Origin: Actinomycetota bacterium
Lineage (GTDB): Bacteria > Actinomycetota > Actinomycetes > Actinomycetales > Angustibacteraceae
NCBI GenBank assembly: GCA_014377795.1
Contig: JACMOY010000377.1
Coordinates: 1-13,193, forward strand
Direction of reading: 5' to 3'
Length of the DNA: 13,193 bases
Shown piece by piece: positions 1 to 8,643 of the stretch (its first letter is position 1; every line of letters starts with the position of its first letter). The position numbers and the translations under genes were made by a program. The notes beneath the pieces were generated by a model that was given only the letters and a program-made list of their open reading frames with translations, was not told the DNA's origin and did no database searches.

Positions 1-46
1 GAGAGTCCCCGACCGTCGCCCCGAGCCCCTGGGTGGCGCCGATGAG
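1..46. other. Degraded pyruvate kinase sequence at the left edge, probable contig-end base errors
   Basis: In the pyk frame, bases 2-46 read LIGATQGLGATVGDS after AKP. Pyruvate kinases normally have here a near-invariant motif of the type VIVATQMLESMI. The register is intact (ATQ and the following L align), but M, E, S and M are replaced by G, G, A and T. Compared with likely codons, most changes go to G on the coding strand (ATG to GGG, GAG to GGG, TCG to GCG, GTC to GGC). I infer sequencing or assembly error at a contig end rather than real divergence. Confidence 0.6.
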
Positions 47-856
47 GGGCTTGGCCTGGCGCCGGGCCAGCGCGACCGCCCGCTCCTGCACCAGTGGCAC
101 CTGCCCGAGCGGCAGCTCGACGCCGAGGTCACCGCGGGCGACCATGATGCCGTCGAAGGCCCGGACGATCTGTTCCAGGTTCTCGACCGCCTGCGGCTTC
201 TCGATCTTCGCGATGACCGGCAGCCGCACACCCTCCTCGTCCATGATCTGGTGGACGACGTCGATGTCGGCGGCGCTGCGGACGAACGACAGCGCGATCC
301 AGTCGGCGCGCAGCGACAGGGCCCAGCGCAGATCGGCCTCGTCCTTGTCGCTCATCGCGGGAACGCTGACCGCCACACCGGGCAGGTTCAGGCCCTTGTG
401 GTTCGAGACCACGCCACCCTCGATCACCCGGGTGGTCACGCGCGGGCCCTGGACCGCGACGACCTCGACCGCGACCTTGCCGTCGTCGATGAGGATGCGG
501 TCGCCCACGCGGGCATCGCCCGGTAGTCCCTTGTAGGTGGTGGACGCGAGGTCCTTGTCGCCCGGGACGTCTTCGGTGGTGATCGTGAAGAGTGCTCCGG
601 CGAGCAGCTCGACCGGGCCCGCGGCGAAGTTGCCGAGACGGATCTTGGGCCCCTGTAGATCGACCAGGACGGCGACCGACCGACCGGCCTCGTCGCCAGC
701 AGCCCGTACCGCGGCGTACACCTTCTCGTGGTCGGCGTAGCTGCCGTGACTGAGGTTCAGCCGCGCGACGTCCATGCCGGCGGCGACCAGCTCGCGCAGC
801 GCGTCGGGGGATGAGGTAGCCGGGCCCAGGGTGCAGACGATCTTGGCGCGACGCAT
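1..856 (-). CDS. pyk: Pyruvate kinase, N-terminal 285 residues (gene cut by left window edge)
   Basis: Pyruvate kinase converts phosphoenolpyruvate and ADP to pyruvate and ATP, the last step of cytosolic glycolysis. The translation starts MRRAKIVCTLGPATSS and carries RLNLSHG near residue 33, DLQGPKIRLG near 66-75, IDDGKV, the active-site signature VIAKIEKPQAV with the catalytic Lys, and the metal-binding stretch MVARGDLGVELP. The GPKIR motif has Lys where potassium-dependent enzymes have Glu (rabbit muscle Glu117), so by family knowledge it should be potassium-independent. About 285 codons are visible; the family is usually 470-490 residues, so the rest of the barrel and the C-terminal domain lie outside. 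It follows gltD after a 27-base gap. ATG at 856 is chosen because KIVCTLGPA normally sits a few residues from the N-terminus. The last 17 visible residues do not match the family (see the separate entry for 1..46). Confidence 0.96.
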   Translation of the reverse strand, partial: MRRAKIVCTLGPATSSPDALRELVAAGMDVARLNLSHGSYADHEKVYAAVRAAGDEAGRSVAVLVDLQGPKIRLGNFAAGPVELLAGALFTITTEDVPGDKDLASTTYKGLPGDARVGDRILIDDGKVAVEVVAVQGPRVTTRVIEGGVVSNHKGLNLPGVAVSVPAMSDKDEADLRWALSLRADWIALSFVRSAADIDVVHQIMDEEGVRLPVIAKIEKPQAVENLEQIVRAFDGIMVARGDLGVELPLGQVPLVQERAVALARRQAKPLIGATQGLGATVGDS

Positions 857-862
857 GGCTAC

Positions 863-868
863 AGCCTA
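863..868 (-). promoter_or_regulatory. Candidate -10 box for leaderless pyk transcript
   Basis: TAGGCT on the minus strand fits the actinobacterial -10 pattern TAnnnT. It is followed by six bases and then the pyk ATG, so a start site at the usual distance would fall on the A of ATG and give a leaderless mRNA. No strong Shine-Dalgarno sequence precedes pyk, which fits this reading. No convincing -35 hexamer is seen, and the site could be chance; read-through from gltD is also possible. Confidence 0.35.
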
Positions 869-883
869 GTGCGCCAACGACCG

Positions 884-2341
884 TCAGGCCGTGAGCGGAC
901 GGTCGGTGGGCCGCACCGGTGAGGGCAGCGTGGTCGTGCCGGTGAGGAACCGGTCGACCGAGGCGGCGCACGAGCGTCCCTCGGCGATCGCCCAGACGAT
1001 CAGCGACTGCCCGCGGCCGGCGTCCCCGGCGACGAAGACCCCCGGCACCGAGGACGCGAACTCCCTGTCGCGTGCCACGTTGCCGCGCTCATCGAGCTCG
1101 ACCCCGAGCTGGGCGAGCACCGAGTCCGTCTCAGGCCCCGTGAACCCCATCGCCAGCAGCACCAGCTGGGCGGGCAGGTCGCGGGCGCTGCCCTCGACCG
1201 GCACGAAGCGCCCGTCCTGGCGCTCGACGTGGGCGATGCGCAGGCCGCGCACCTGGCCGTTCTCGTCAGCGAGCAGCTCCTGCGTGTCGACGGCGTAGAC
1301 GCGGTCGCCACCCTCTTCGTGCGCGCTGGCCACCTTGTAGGTCATCGGGTACGTCGGCCAGGGCTGCGCGTCGGGCCGCTCGTCCGGCGGGCGAGGCAGG
1401 ATCTCGAGCTGGGTGACGGACCGGGCCTTCTGCCGCAGCGCGGTGCCGAGGCAGTCCGCGCCCGTGTCGCCGCCGCCGATGATGATGACGTCCTTGCCCT
1501 CGGCGCTGACCAGTCCGTCGGCAGGCTCGTCGAGTGCAGCGCGGTTGGCCGGCGGCAGGTACTGCATCGCCTGCAGCACACCGCCGAGCTCGCGACCAGG
1601 GACGTCGAGCTCGCGTCCGACCGTCGACCCGACCGCCAGGACGACGGCGTCGTACCGGCCGCGCAGCTGTTGGCCAGTCACCTCCTGGCCGATCGCGACC
1701 CCGGGACGAAAGCGCGTGCCCTCGGCCTCCATCTGGGCCAACCGGCGGCCCAGCACCGACTTCTCCATCTTGAACTCGGGGATGCCGTAGCGCAGCAGGC
1801 CGCCGATCTTGTCGGACCGCTCGTACACCGCGACGGTGTGACCGGCCCGGGTCAGCTGCTGGGCGACGGCGAGGCCCGCCGGGCCGCTGCCAACCACGGC
1901 GACCGTCTTGCCGGTCAGCCGCTCGGGTGGCAGCGGCCGGACGGTGCCGGCGGCGAAGGCGCGCTCGACGATCGAGGCCTCGATCTGCTTGATCGTGACC
2001 GCCGGCTGGTTGATGCCCAGGACGCAGGACGTCTCGCACGGCGCGGGGCACAGCCGACCGGTGAACTCGGGGAAGTTGTTCGTCGCGTGCAGCCGCTCGA
2101 TGGCCTCGTCCCAGTCCTCGCGCCAGGTGAGGTCGTTCCACTCGGGGATGAGGTTTCCGAGCGGGCAACCGCTGTGGCAGAACGGGATGCCGCAGTCCAT
2201 GCAGCGCCCCGCCTGGCGGCGCAGCTGGGTGCGGTCCTGGTCCTCGTAGACCTCGTGCCAGTCCTGCAGCCGGATCGGCACCGGACGACGCGATGGCAGC
2301 TCGCGGTCGCGGACGGTGAGGAAACCCTTGGGATCAGCCAC
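884..2341 (-). CDS. gltD: Glutamate synthase (NADPH) small subunit
   Basis: The beta subunit of NADPH-dependent GOGAT takes electrons from NADPH on FAD and passes them through iron-sulfur clusters to the GltB subunit, which makes glutamate from glutamine and 2-oxoglutarate. The protein has 485 residues, normal for the family. Visible are the N-terminal cluster cysteines C47, C50, C55 and C59 ([14 protein letters not shown]) and C98, C102 and C106 (CPAPCETSC), the FAD motif GSGPAG at 151-156, the NADPH motif GGGDTG at 289-294, and the C-terminal FAD segment [18 protein letters not shown]. The frame stays open upstream inside gltB, but the GTG at 2341 gives the family N-terminus (VADPKGFL) and has a well-placed GGAGG. 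It overlaps the gltB stop by eight bases (GTGGCTGA), so the two subunits are probably translationally coupled, fitting an equimolar complex. Confidence 0.97.
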   Translation of the reverse strand: MADPKGFLTVRDRELPSRRPVPIRLQDWHEVYEDQDRTQLRRQAGRCMDCGIPFCHSGCPLGNLIPEWNDLTWREDWDEAIERLHATNNFPEFTGRLCPAPCETSCVLGINQPAVTIKQIEASIVERAFAAGTVRPLPPERLTGKTVAVVGSGPAGLAVAQQLTRAGHTVAVYERSDKIGGLLRYGIPEFKMEKSVLGRRLAQMEAEGTRFRPGVAIGQEVTGQQLRGRYDAVVLAVGSTVGRELDVPGRELGGVLQAMQYLPPANRAALDEPADGLVSAEGKDVIIIGGGDTGADCLGTALRQKARSVTQLEILPRPPDERPDAQPWPTYPMTYKVASAHEEGGDRVYAVDTQELLADENGQVRGLRIAHVERQDGRFVPVEGSARDLPAQLVLLAMGFTGPETDSVLAQLGVELDERGNVARDREFASSVPGVFVAGDAGRGQSLIVWAIAEGRSCAASVDRFLTGTTTLPSPVRPTDRPLTA

Positions 2342-5300
2342 GTGACGCCTCCGTGATGCGGGTCCAGACCTCGTCGCCGTCCAGGTCGAGACCCTCGATG
2401 ATGGCCTGGTCGCGCACCGCCAGCACGATGCGGTAGTCGCGCGGCAGGATCTTGGTGAAGCGCTCGAGCGCCTCGGGCCAGTCGGCCAGCAGCCGCTCGG
2501 CCACGGCCGACCCGGTCTCGTCGTGATGGCGAGCCACCAGCGCGCGCAGGTCGTCGGCGTCCGGGCCCTCGACCGCCGACAGCTCGATCTCACCGCTGGC
2601 CATCGCGGCGGGGTTGAGCCGGTCGCGGCGCAGGTCGAGCACGTACGCCGTCCCGCCCGACATGCCGGCCGCGACGTTGCGCCCCGTCGGCCCGAGCACC
2701 ACGACGGTGCCCCCGGTCATGTACTCGGGGGCGTGGTCACCGACGCCCTCGACGACCCCGCTGGCCCCGGAGTTGCGGACGCAGAAACGCTCGCCCGCCG
2801 TGCCGCGGATGAAGATCTCACCCGCGGTGGCACCGTACGCGACGACGTTGCCGGCGACGACGTGGTCCTCGGCGACGAAGGTCGCCGCCCGGTCGGGCCG
2901 CACGACGACCCGCCCCCCGGACAGGCCCTTGCCGACGTAGTCGTTGGCGTCACCCAGCAGCCGCAGGGTGATCCCCCGTGGCAGGAACGCGCCGAGCGAC
3001 TGCCCCGCCGACCCGGTGAGGGTCACGTCGATGGTGTCGTCGGCCAGGCCCTGCGGGTAGCGCTTGGTGACCTCGTGGCCCAGGATCGTGCCGACTGTTC
3101 GGTTGACGTTGCGCACCGGCAGGGTGATCCGCACCGGCTCGCGGCGCTCGAGGGCGTCGGCCGCCATCGCGACCAGGGTGTGGTCGAGCGCCTTCTCCAG
3201 ACCGTGGTCCTGGCCGGTGACCTGACGGCGCGCGGCCCCCGGCGCGACGTCCGGGACCGCGAGCACCGGCGACAGGTCGAGCCCGGACGCCTTCCAGTGG
3301 TCGACGGCGCGTCGGGTGTCGAGCAGCTCGACCATGCCGACCGCCTCGTCGATGCTGCGAAGCCCCAGGGCGGCCAGGTGCTCGCGGACCTCCTCGGCGA
3401 TGTACTCGAAGAACGTCTCGACGAACTCGGGCTTGCCGGTGAACCGCTTGCGCAGCTCGGGGTTCTGCGTGGCGACGCCGACCGGGCAGGTGTCGAGGTG
3501 GCAGACGCGCATCATGATGCAGCCGCTGACGACCAGCGGCGCGGTCGCGAAGCCGAACTCCTCGCCGCCGAGCAGCGCGGCGACCACGACGTCGCGGCCG
3601 GTCTTCAGCTGACCGTCGACCTGGACGACGATGCGGTCGCGCAGACCGTTGAGCAGCAACGTCTGCTGTGCCTCGGCCAGCCCGAGCTCCCACGGCGCAC
3701 CGGCATGCTTGAGGCTGGTGAGCGGCGAGGCACCCGTGCCGCCGCCGTGCCCCGAGATCAGCACCACGTCGGCATGCGCCTTGCTGACGCCGGCGGCGAC
3801 GGTGCCGACGCCGACCTCGGACACGAGCTTCACGTGCACGCGCGCGGCGGGGTTCGCGTTCTTCAGGTCGTGGATGAGCTGGGCGAGGTCCTCGATGGAG
3901 TAGATGTCGTGGTGCGGCGGTGGCGAGATGAGGCCGACGCCCGGGGTGGAGTGCCGGGTGCGGGCGATCCACGGGTAGACCTTGTGTGCCGGCAGCTGGC
4001 CGCCCTCGCCGGGCTTGGCGCCCTGCGCCATCTTGATCTGCAGGTCGTCGGCGTGGGTGAGGTAGAGGCTGGTGACGCCGAACCGGCCGGGCGCGACCTG
4101 CTTGACCGCGCTGCGGCGCACCGGGTCGAGCAGCCGGTCGTCGTCCTCGCCGCCCTCGCCGGTGTTGGAGCGGCCGCCGAGCCGGTTCATGGCCACGGCC
4201 AGCACCTCGTGGGCCTCCTGACTGATCGAGCCGTAGCTCATCGCCCCGGTGGAGAACCGCTTGACGATCTCGCTGACGGGCTCGACCTCGTCCAGCGGGA
4301 CCGGCTCGCGCGAGGCGGTGGCGAAGCCGAACAACCCACGCAGCGTCATCAGCCGCTCGGACTGCTCGTCCACCCGGCGGGTGTACTGCTGGAAGACGTC
4401 GTACCGGCGCGCGCGGGTGGCGTGCTGCAGCCGGAAGACGGTCTCGGGGTCGAACAGGTGGTGCTCACCCTCGCGCCGCCACTGGTACTCGCCACCGACG
4501 TCGAGCCGACGGTGGGCCGTGCCGACGCCGTCCAGCGGGTACGCCGCGTCGTGCCGCTGGGCCGTCTCGGCGGCGACGACGTCCAGGCCGATGCCGCCGA
4601 GCTGGCTGGTGGTGCCGGTGAAGAACTCGCTCACCAGCTCGTGCGAGAGCCCGATCGCCTCGAACACCTGCGCGCCGCGGTAGGACGCGACCGTCGAGAT
4701 GCCCATCTTGCTCATGACCTTCAGCACGCCCTTGCCGAGCGCCTTGATCAGGTGGGCGACGGCGTCCTCGGGCGTGGTGTCGCCCAGGCGGCCCTGGCGC
4801 GCGAGCACCTCGACCGACTCCATGGCGAGGTAGGGGTTGACCGCCGCGGCGCCGTAGCCGACGAGCAGCGCGACGTGGTGCACCTCGCGGACGTCGCCGG
4901 CCTCGACGAGCAGGCCAACCTGGGTGCGGGTCTTGGCGCGGATCAGGTGGTGGTGCACGGCCGAGGTGAGCAGCAGCGAGGGGATCGGCGCGAGGTCGCG
5001 CCCGGAGTCGCGGTCGGACAGGACGACGAAGCGCGCCCCGTTCGCGATCGCCGCGGACACCTCGTCGAAGATCTCGCCCAGCCGCGCGCGCAGCGCCTCG
5101 CCCCCGCCGGTGACGTCGTACAGACCACGGACGACGACGGTGGCGTAGCCGGGCAGGTCGCCGTCGGCGTTGACGTGCACGATCTTCGCGAGCTCGTCGT
5201 TGTCGATCACGGGGAACGACAGCGCGACCTGACGGCAGTGCGCCGCCGTGGCCTCGAGGGCGTTCTGCTCGGGCCCGATGGTCGTCCCCAGCGAGGTGAC

Positions 5301-6887
5301 CAGCTCTTCGCGGATCGCGTCCAGCGGCGGGTTGGTCACCTGGGCGAACAGCTGGGTGAAGTAGTCGAACAGCAGCCGCGGGCGCGTCGACAGGACGGCG
5401 ATCGGGGTGTCGGTGCCCATCGACCCGATCGGCTCGGCGCCGTTGCGCGCCATCGGGGCGAGCAGGATGCGCAGCTCTTCCTCGGTGTAGCCGAAGGTCT
5501 GCTGGCGCCGGGTGACCGACGCGGGGGTGTGCACGATGTGCTCGCGCTCGGGCAGGTCGGCCAGGTCGATCAGCCCGGCGTGCAGCCAGTCGTCGTACGG
5601 GTGCTCGCCGGCGAGCGTCGCCTTGATCTCGTCGTCCTCGACGATCCGGCGCTCGGCGGTGTCGACGAGGAACATCTTGCCGGGCTGCAGGCGGCCCTTG
5701 CGGACGACGCGGGCCGGGCCGAGGTCGAGGACGCCGACCTCGCTGGCCAGCACCACCAGCCCGTCGTCGGTCACCCAGAACCGCCCGGGCCGCAGCCCGT
5801 TGCGGTCCAGGACCGCCCCGATCTGGTTGCCGTCGGTGAACGTCACGCAGGCGGGCCCGTCCCACGGCTCCATGAACGTCGAGTGGAACTCGTAGAACGC
5901 CCGCCGCGCGGGGTCCATGTCGGTGTGGTTCTCCCACGCCTCGGGGATCATCATCAGCACCGAGTGCGGCAGCGAGCGACCGCCGAGGTGCAGCAGCTCG
6001 AGCACCTCGTCGAAGGACGCCGAGTCGCTGGCCCCGGGGGTGCAGATCGGCGTGAGCCGCGCGAGGTCACCCGGGATCAGGTCACTGCTGATCTGGCTCT
6101 CGCGCGCCGCCATCCAGTTGCGGTTGCCCTTGACCGTGTTGATCTCACCGTTGTGAGCGATCAGCCGGAACGGGTGGGCCAGTGGCCAGCTGGGGAAGGT
6201 GTTGGTGGAGAAGCGCGAGTGCACCAGCGCCAGCTCGCTCGCGTACCGGCGGTCGGACAGGTCGGGGAAGAACGGCTCGAGCTGGCCGGTCGTCAGCATG
6301 CCCTTGTAGACCAGGGTGCGGCAGGACAGCGACGGGAAGTAGACGTCGAGCTCGCGCTCGGCGCGCTTGCGCAGGCAGAACGCCAGCCGCTCGAGCTCGA
6401 GCCCGGTCGCCGGGTGGTCGGCGGCGACGAACAGCTGGGCGAAGTGCGGCATGCACTCGCGGGCGACCTCGCCGACCAGGTCAGGGGCGATCGGGACGTC
6501 GCGCCAGGCGAGGACCCGTAGGCGCTCCTCGCCCGCGATCCGCTCGAGGGAGGTGACCAGGTCGGCCCGCTCGTCGGCGTCGGCGGGCAGGAAGGCGATC
6601 CCGACGGCGTACGAACCGGCGGGGGGCAGCGGGACGCCGGCCACCTCGCGCAGGAACGCGTCGGGCACCTGGGTGAGGATGCCCGCGCCGTCCCCGACGC
6701 GGGGGTCGGCGCCGGTGGCGCCGCGGTGGTCCAGGTTGCGCAGGGCGGTGAGGGCGTGCTGGACGATGTCGTGACCGGCGCTGCCGCGCAGCGTGGCGAC
6801 GAAGGCCACCCCGCACGCGTCGTGCTCGTGCTGACCGTCGTAGAGCCCGCTCGCCGCCGGGCGGGCCGAGAAGCTGGAGATGCTCAC
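2334..6887 (-). CDS. gltB: Glutamate synthase (NADPH) large subunit
   Basis: The alpha subunit of bacterial GOGAT hydrolyses glutamine in a class II amidotransferase domain, channels the ammonia, and makes glutamate from 2-oxoglutarate at FMN. The 1517 residues match the family length. The order is: about 24-residue propeptide; catalytic Cys25 in [12 protein letters not shown], expected to become the N-terminus after cleavage; amidotransferase domain to about 430 (with [15 protein letters not shown]); central domain about 475-765; FMN synthase domain about 820-1190 ([25 protein letters not shown]); the 3Fe-4S motif [12 protein letters not shown] with C1123, C1129 and C1134; and the C-terminal GXGXG helix domain. 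GTG at 6887 is chosen because it gives the usual short propeptide and has AAGGA nine bases upstream. The frame remains open far upstream through lgt, but that part is a shadow. It is the first gene after a 116-base gap carrying regulatory-looking elements. Confidence 0.97.
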   Translation of the reverse strand: MSISSFSARPAASGLYDGQHEHDACGVAFVATLRGSAGHDIVQHALTALRNLDHRGATGADPRVGDGAGILTQVPDAFLREVAGVPLPPAGSYAVGIAFLPADADERADLVTSLERIAGEERLRVLAWRDVPIAPDLVGEVARECMPHFAQLFVAADHPATGLELERLAFCLRKRAERELDVYFPSLSCRTLVYKGMLTTGQLEPFFPDLSDRRYASELALVHSRFSTNTFPSWPLAHPFRLIAHNGEINTVKGNRNWMAARESQISSDLIPGDLARLTPICTPGASDSASFDEVLELLHLGGRSLPHSVLMMIPEAWENHTDMDPARRAFYEFHSTFMEPWDGPACVTFTDGNQIGAVLDRNGLRPGRFWVTDDGLVVLASEVGVLDLGPARVVRKGRLQPGKMFLVDTAERRIVEDDEIKATLAGEHPYDDWLHAGLIDLADLPEREHIVHTPASVTRRQQTFGYTEEELRILLAPMARNGAEPIGSMGTDTPIAVLSTRPRLLFDYFTQLFAQVTNPPLDAIREELVTSLGTTIGPEQNALEATAAHCRQVALSFPVIDNDELAKIVHVNADGDLPGYATVVVRGLYDVTGGGEALRARLGEIFDEVSAAIANGARFVVLSDRDSGRDLAPIPSLLLTSAVHHHLIRAKTRTQVGLLVEAGDVREVHHVALLVGYGAAAVNPYLAMESVEVLARQGRLGDTTPEDAVAHLIKALGKGVLKVMSKMGISTVASYRGAQVFEAIGLSHELVSEFFTGTTSQLGGIGLDVVAAETAQRHDAAYPLDGVGTAHRRLDVGGEYQWRREGEHHLFDPETVFRLQHATRARRYDVFQQYTRRVDEQSERLMTLRGLFGFATASREPVPLDEVEPVSEIVKRFSTGAMSYGSISQEAHEVLAVAMNRLGGRSNTGEGGEDDDRLLDPVRRSAVKQVAPGRFGVTSLYLTHADDLQIKMAQGAKPGEGGQLPAHKVYPWIARTRHSTPGVGLISPPPHHDIYSIEDLAQLIHDLKNANPAARVHVKLVSEVGVGTVAAGVSKAHADVVLISGHGGGTGASPLTSLKHAGAPWELGLAEAQQTLLLNGLRDRIVVQVDGQLKTGRDVVVAALLGGEEFGFATAPLVVSGCIMMRVCHLDTCPVGVATQNPELRKRFTGKPEFVETFFEYIAEEVREHLAALGLRSIDEAVGMVELLDTRRAVDHWKASGLDLSPVLAVPDVAPGAARRQVTGQDHGLEKALDHTLVAMAADALERREPVRITLPVRNVNRTVGTILGHEVTKRYPQGLADDTIDVTLTGSAGQSLGAFLPRGITLRLLGDANDYVGKGLSGGRVVVRPDRAATFVAEDHVVAGNVVAYGATAGEIFIRGTAGERFCVRNSGASGVVEGVGDHAPEYMTGGTVVVLGPTGRNVAAGMSGGTAYVLDLRRDRLNPAAMASGEIELSAVEGPDADDLRALVARHHDETGSAVAERLLADWPEALERFTKILPRDYRIVLAVRDQAIIEGLDLDGDEVWTRITEASRG
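2348..2352 (-). promoter_or_regulatory. Shine-Dalgarno site that fixes the gltD start
   Basis: GGAGG lies six bases before the GTG at 2341, inside the last codons of gltB. This supports GTG 2341 as the gltD start over the longer open frame reaching back to about 2593. Confidence 0.75.
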
Positions 6888-6896
6888 ATCACACCG

Positions 6897-6901
6897 TCCT
6901 T
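6897..6901 (-). promoter_or_regulatory. Shine-Dalgarno site for gltB
   Basis: AAGGA on the minus strand, nine bases before the GTG at 6887. It supports this start against other possible starts in the long open frame. Confidence 0.6.
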
Positions 6902-6914
6902 CACCAGGTCCGCT

Positions 6915-6932
6915 TCCCGAGTGGACTCGGGA
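6915..6932 (-). repeat. Perfect 8+8 inverted repeat in the gltB leader
   Basis: TCCCGAGTCCACTCGGGA is a perfect inverted repeat with a two-base centre. As RNA it would form a six- or seven-base-pair stem with a small loop. It ends 27 bases before the gltB start and just before the Shine-Dalgarno site. There is no T run after it, so a classic intrinsic terminator is unlikely. It could be an operator or a leader hairpin affecting translation. Confidence 0.55.
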
Positions 6933-6970
6933 GGTGCCCCGCGCGGACGGCGTCGGCCTGCGGTTGCACA

Positions 6971-6976
6971 ACTGTA
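6971..6976 (-). promoter_or_regulatory. Candidate -10 box of the gltB promoter
   Basis: TACAGT fits TAnnnT and lies in the most AT-rich part of the window. At a 17-base spacing the -35 position reads TGTTAC, a poor match to TTGACA, so the promoter would be expected to need an activator. A start near 6964 would give a leader of about 75 bases containing the 6915-6932 inverted repeat. Confidence 0.4.
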
Positions 6977-6982
6977 TCGGAC

Positions 6983-6998
6983 GTTTCCAGCAGGTAAC
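6983..6998 (-). promoter_or_regulatory. GlnR-box-like element upstream of gltB
   Basis: The minus strand reads GTTACCTGCTGGAAAC, which is GTTAC, six bases, then GAAAC. This exactly fits one a/b unit of the published actinomycete GlnR consensus gTnAC-N6-GaAAC. A second unit six bases further downstream is not recognisable (TACAG and AACCG are poor fits). GlnR is the OmpR-type global nitrogen regulator of many Actinobacteria, so a site before glutamate synthase makes biological sense. It overlaps the weak -35 position. Whether this organism has GlnR is not visible here. Confidence 0.45.
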
Positions 6999-7003
6999 AG
7001 GTC

Positions 7004-7834
7004 TTAGCTCGTGGACACTGTGTCCACGTGGTGAGACATCCGCTGGGCGGCGCGGCTGGCGAGAAGGAATCCAGCCAGCGCCCCCAGACCCACCACGAGC
7101 GACGTCCACTCGTTGAGTCGCAGATTGAGCAGGCGGTTGGCCGGATCGATCCGCAGTGACTCGAAGTAGGCCCGCCCCACGGTGTACGCACCGACGTACA
7201 GCGCGAGGCTGCGGCCGTGGTCGAGCGTCAGCCGGCGGTCCAGCACGACCACCAGCGCGGCGACCAGCAGGCACCACAGGGCCTCGTAGAGGAACGTCGG
7301 GTGGTACGTCGCGAACTGCGCGTACCCGACCGGGCGGTGCTCGGGCGAGATCTCGAGCCCCCACGGCAGCGTCGTGGGCCGACCGAACAGCTCCTGGTTG
7401 AACCAGTTGCCCAGCCGCCCGACGGCCTGGGCCACCGCGACCCCCGGTGCCGCGCTGTCGGCGAACATCAGGAACGACCAGCCGCGGCGACGGCAGGCGA
7501 TCCACGCGCCGAGCGCCCCGCCGGCCACCGCGCCCCAGATGCCGAGCCCGCCCTGCCAGATCTTCAGCGCGCCCAGCGGGTGCCCGCCCGCCCCGAAGTA
7601 CGCCTGGGGTGAGCTCACGACGTGGTAGAGGCGCGCGCCGACGATGCCGAACGGCACCGCCCAGCCGGCCAGGTCGGCGACTCCCCCGGGCTGCCCGCCG
7701 CGGCGCACCCAGCGGCGCTCGGCGATCAGCACGGCGATGACGATGCCGACCAGGATGCACAGCGCGTAGGCGCGCACGGGCACCGGGCCCAGGTGCCAGA
7801 CGCCCTGCGCGGGGCTGGGGATCGAGGTGATCAC
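7004..7834 (-). CDS. lgt: Prolipoprotein diacylglyceryl transferase
   Basis: Lgt is an integral membrane enzyme that moves diacylglycerol from phosphatidylglycerol to the lipobox cysteine of prelipoproteins, the first step of lipoprotein maturation. The 276-residue protein is hydrophobic with about seven membrane helices. It has the N-terminal LGPVPVRAY (Tyr23), the signature [13 protein letters not shown] at 139-151 with Arg140 and Asn143, and YHPTFLYE. A constant offset of three residues to E. coli Lgt (Tyr26, Arg143, Asn146) supports the alignment. The position matching E. coli His103 is Trp100 (GGLGIWG), which I believe is usual in Actinobacteria. The GTG start overlaps the trpA stop by four bases (GTGA), so lgt appears to be the last gene of the trp operon; longer open sequence upstream is trpA in another frame. 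No good Shine-Dalgarno site is seen, fitting translational coupling. Confidence 0.96.
   Translation of the reverse strand: MITSIPSPAQGVWHLGPVPVRAYALCILVGIVIAVLIAERRWVRRGGQPGGVADLAGWAVPFGIVGARLYHVVSSPQAYFGAGGHPLGALKIWQGGLGIWGAVAGGALGAWIACRRRGWSFLMFADSAAPGVAVAQAVGRLGNWFNQELFGRPTTLPWGLEISPEHRPVGYAQFATYHPTFLYEALWCLLVAALVVVLDRRLTLDHGRSLALYVGAYTVGRAYFESLRIDPANRLLNLRLNEWTSLVVGLGALAGFLLASRAAQRMSHHVDTVSTS
7010..7028. promoter_or_regulatory. Perfect 9+9 palindrome across the 3' end of lgt, possible operator
   Basis: CGTGGACACTGTGTCCACG is perfectly palindromic apart from the central base. It lies in the last codons of lgt, ends five bases before the stop codon region on the gltB side, and is about 12 bases from the GlnR-like element. 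Its centre is about 45 bases upstream of the candidate gltB -10 box, a position common for activator sites. No T run follows in either direction, so it does not look like an intrinsic terminator. Its symmetry suits binding by a dimeric regulator; the regulator is unknown. Confidence 0.45.
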
Positions 7835-8643
7835 ACCGGTTGCCGTCGACCGGACCGGACGCCGTCGCTGAACTCGGCGGCCAGGCGGGCGACCGCCGCG
7901 ACGCCCTCGGCCGGGGACGCTGCCTCTGCCAGCGCCCCCACCAGCGCGGAGCCGACGATGACGCCGTCGGCGTACCGGGCGACCTCGGCCGCCTGGGCAC
8001 CGTTCGAGACACCGAGACCGACGCACACCGGCAGGTCGGTGACCTCGCGGGTGCGCGCGACCAGCACCGCTGCGGCGTCGCCGACGCTGGCCCGCACGCC
8101 CGTGACGCCCATGGTGCTGGCGGCGTAGACGAACCCGCGGCAGGCCGCCGTGGTGGCCTGCAGCCGCGCCTGGGTCGAGCTGGGTGCGACGAGGAACACG
8201 CGGTCCAGGCCGTGCGCGTCCGACGCGGCCAGCCACTCACCGGCCTCGTCGGGGATCAGGTCGGGGGTGATCAGACCGGCGCCACCGGCCGCGGCCAGGT
8301 CGGCGGCGAACGCGTCGACGCCGTACCGCTCGACGATGTTCCAGTAGGTCATCACCAGGGCAGGTGCGCCGCTGCGGGCCACCGCGCCGGCGGCGGCGAT
8401 CGCGTCCGTGGTGCGCGCCCCCCCACGCAGCGCGGCGTCGACCGCTGCCTGGATCACCGGGCCGTCCATCAGCGGGTCGGAGTACGGGACGCCGACCTCG
8501 ACCACGTCGACGCCGGCCTCGACGATGGCCACCATGGCGGCGATGGAGGTCTCGACGTCCGGGAAGCCCACCGGCAGGTAGCCGATCAACGCGGATCGAC
8601 CCTCGGCCCGCGCCACGGCCAGCGTGGCGGCTACGCCGGTCAC
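7831..8643 (-). CDS. trpA: Tryptophan synthase alpha subunit
   Basis: TrpA cleaves indole-3-glycerol phosphate to indole and glyceraldehyde 3-phosphate and passes indole through a tunnel to TrpB. The 270 residues fit the family, and the sequence is a TIM barrel. The signature [15 protein letters not shown] holds the catalytic Glu49 and Asp60, the same numbers as in Salmonella TrpA. Further typical segments are [43 protein letters not shown] (loop 6 region) and [25 protein letters not shown] (phosphate binding). The GTG at 8643 overlaps the trpB stop by four bases (GTGA), and the trpA stop overlaps lgt in the same way. Nothing is missing or unusual. Confidence 0.98.
   Translation of the reverse strand: MTGVAATLAVARAEGRSALIGYLPVGFPDVETSIAAMVAIVEAGVDVVEVGVPYSDPLMDGPVIQAAVDAALRGGARTTDAIAAAGAVARSGAPALVMTYWNIVERYGVDAFAADLAAAGGAGLITPDLIPDEAGEWLAASDAHGLDRVFLVAPSSTQARLQATTAACRGFVYAASTMGVTGVRASVGDAAAVLVARTREVTDLPVCVGLGVSNGAQAAEVARYADGVIVGSALVGALAEAASPAEGVAAVARLAAEFSDGVRSGRRQPV

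Noticed and set aside
129..971. A minus-strand frame of 280 codons overlapping pyk and the end of gltD.
   Set aside because: It is in a different frame from pyk; the pyk frame carries all pyruvate kinase motifs, while this one is an Arg-rich shadow.
2523..6521. A plus-strand open frame of 1332 codons opposite gltB.
   Set aside because: Its codons align exactly opposite those of gltB, so stops would need TTA, CTA or TCA codons in gltB, which are very rare at this GC content. The translation is low in complexity (Val/Asp/Arg/Gly/Gln-rich) and resembles no family I know, while gltB is fully canonical. Similar shadows lie opposite gltD (1229-2356) and trpB (8364-9920) in the same phase.
7004..7030. 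The 7010-7028 palindrome as an intrinsic terminator of the trp-lgt operon.
   Set aside because: There is no T run on either strand after it, and the loop of the best hairpin is only one to three bases. A role as an operator is more likely.
6888..8240. Extension of the gltB frame upstream to about 8240, which could suggest a very large fusion protein.
   Set aside because: The extra part overlaps lgt and the end of trpA in another frame, is Arg/Ala/Pro/Gly-rich without recognisable domains, and the family start with the Cys25 propeptide and a Shine-Dalgarno site lies at 6887.
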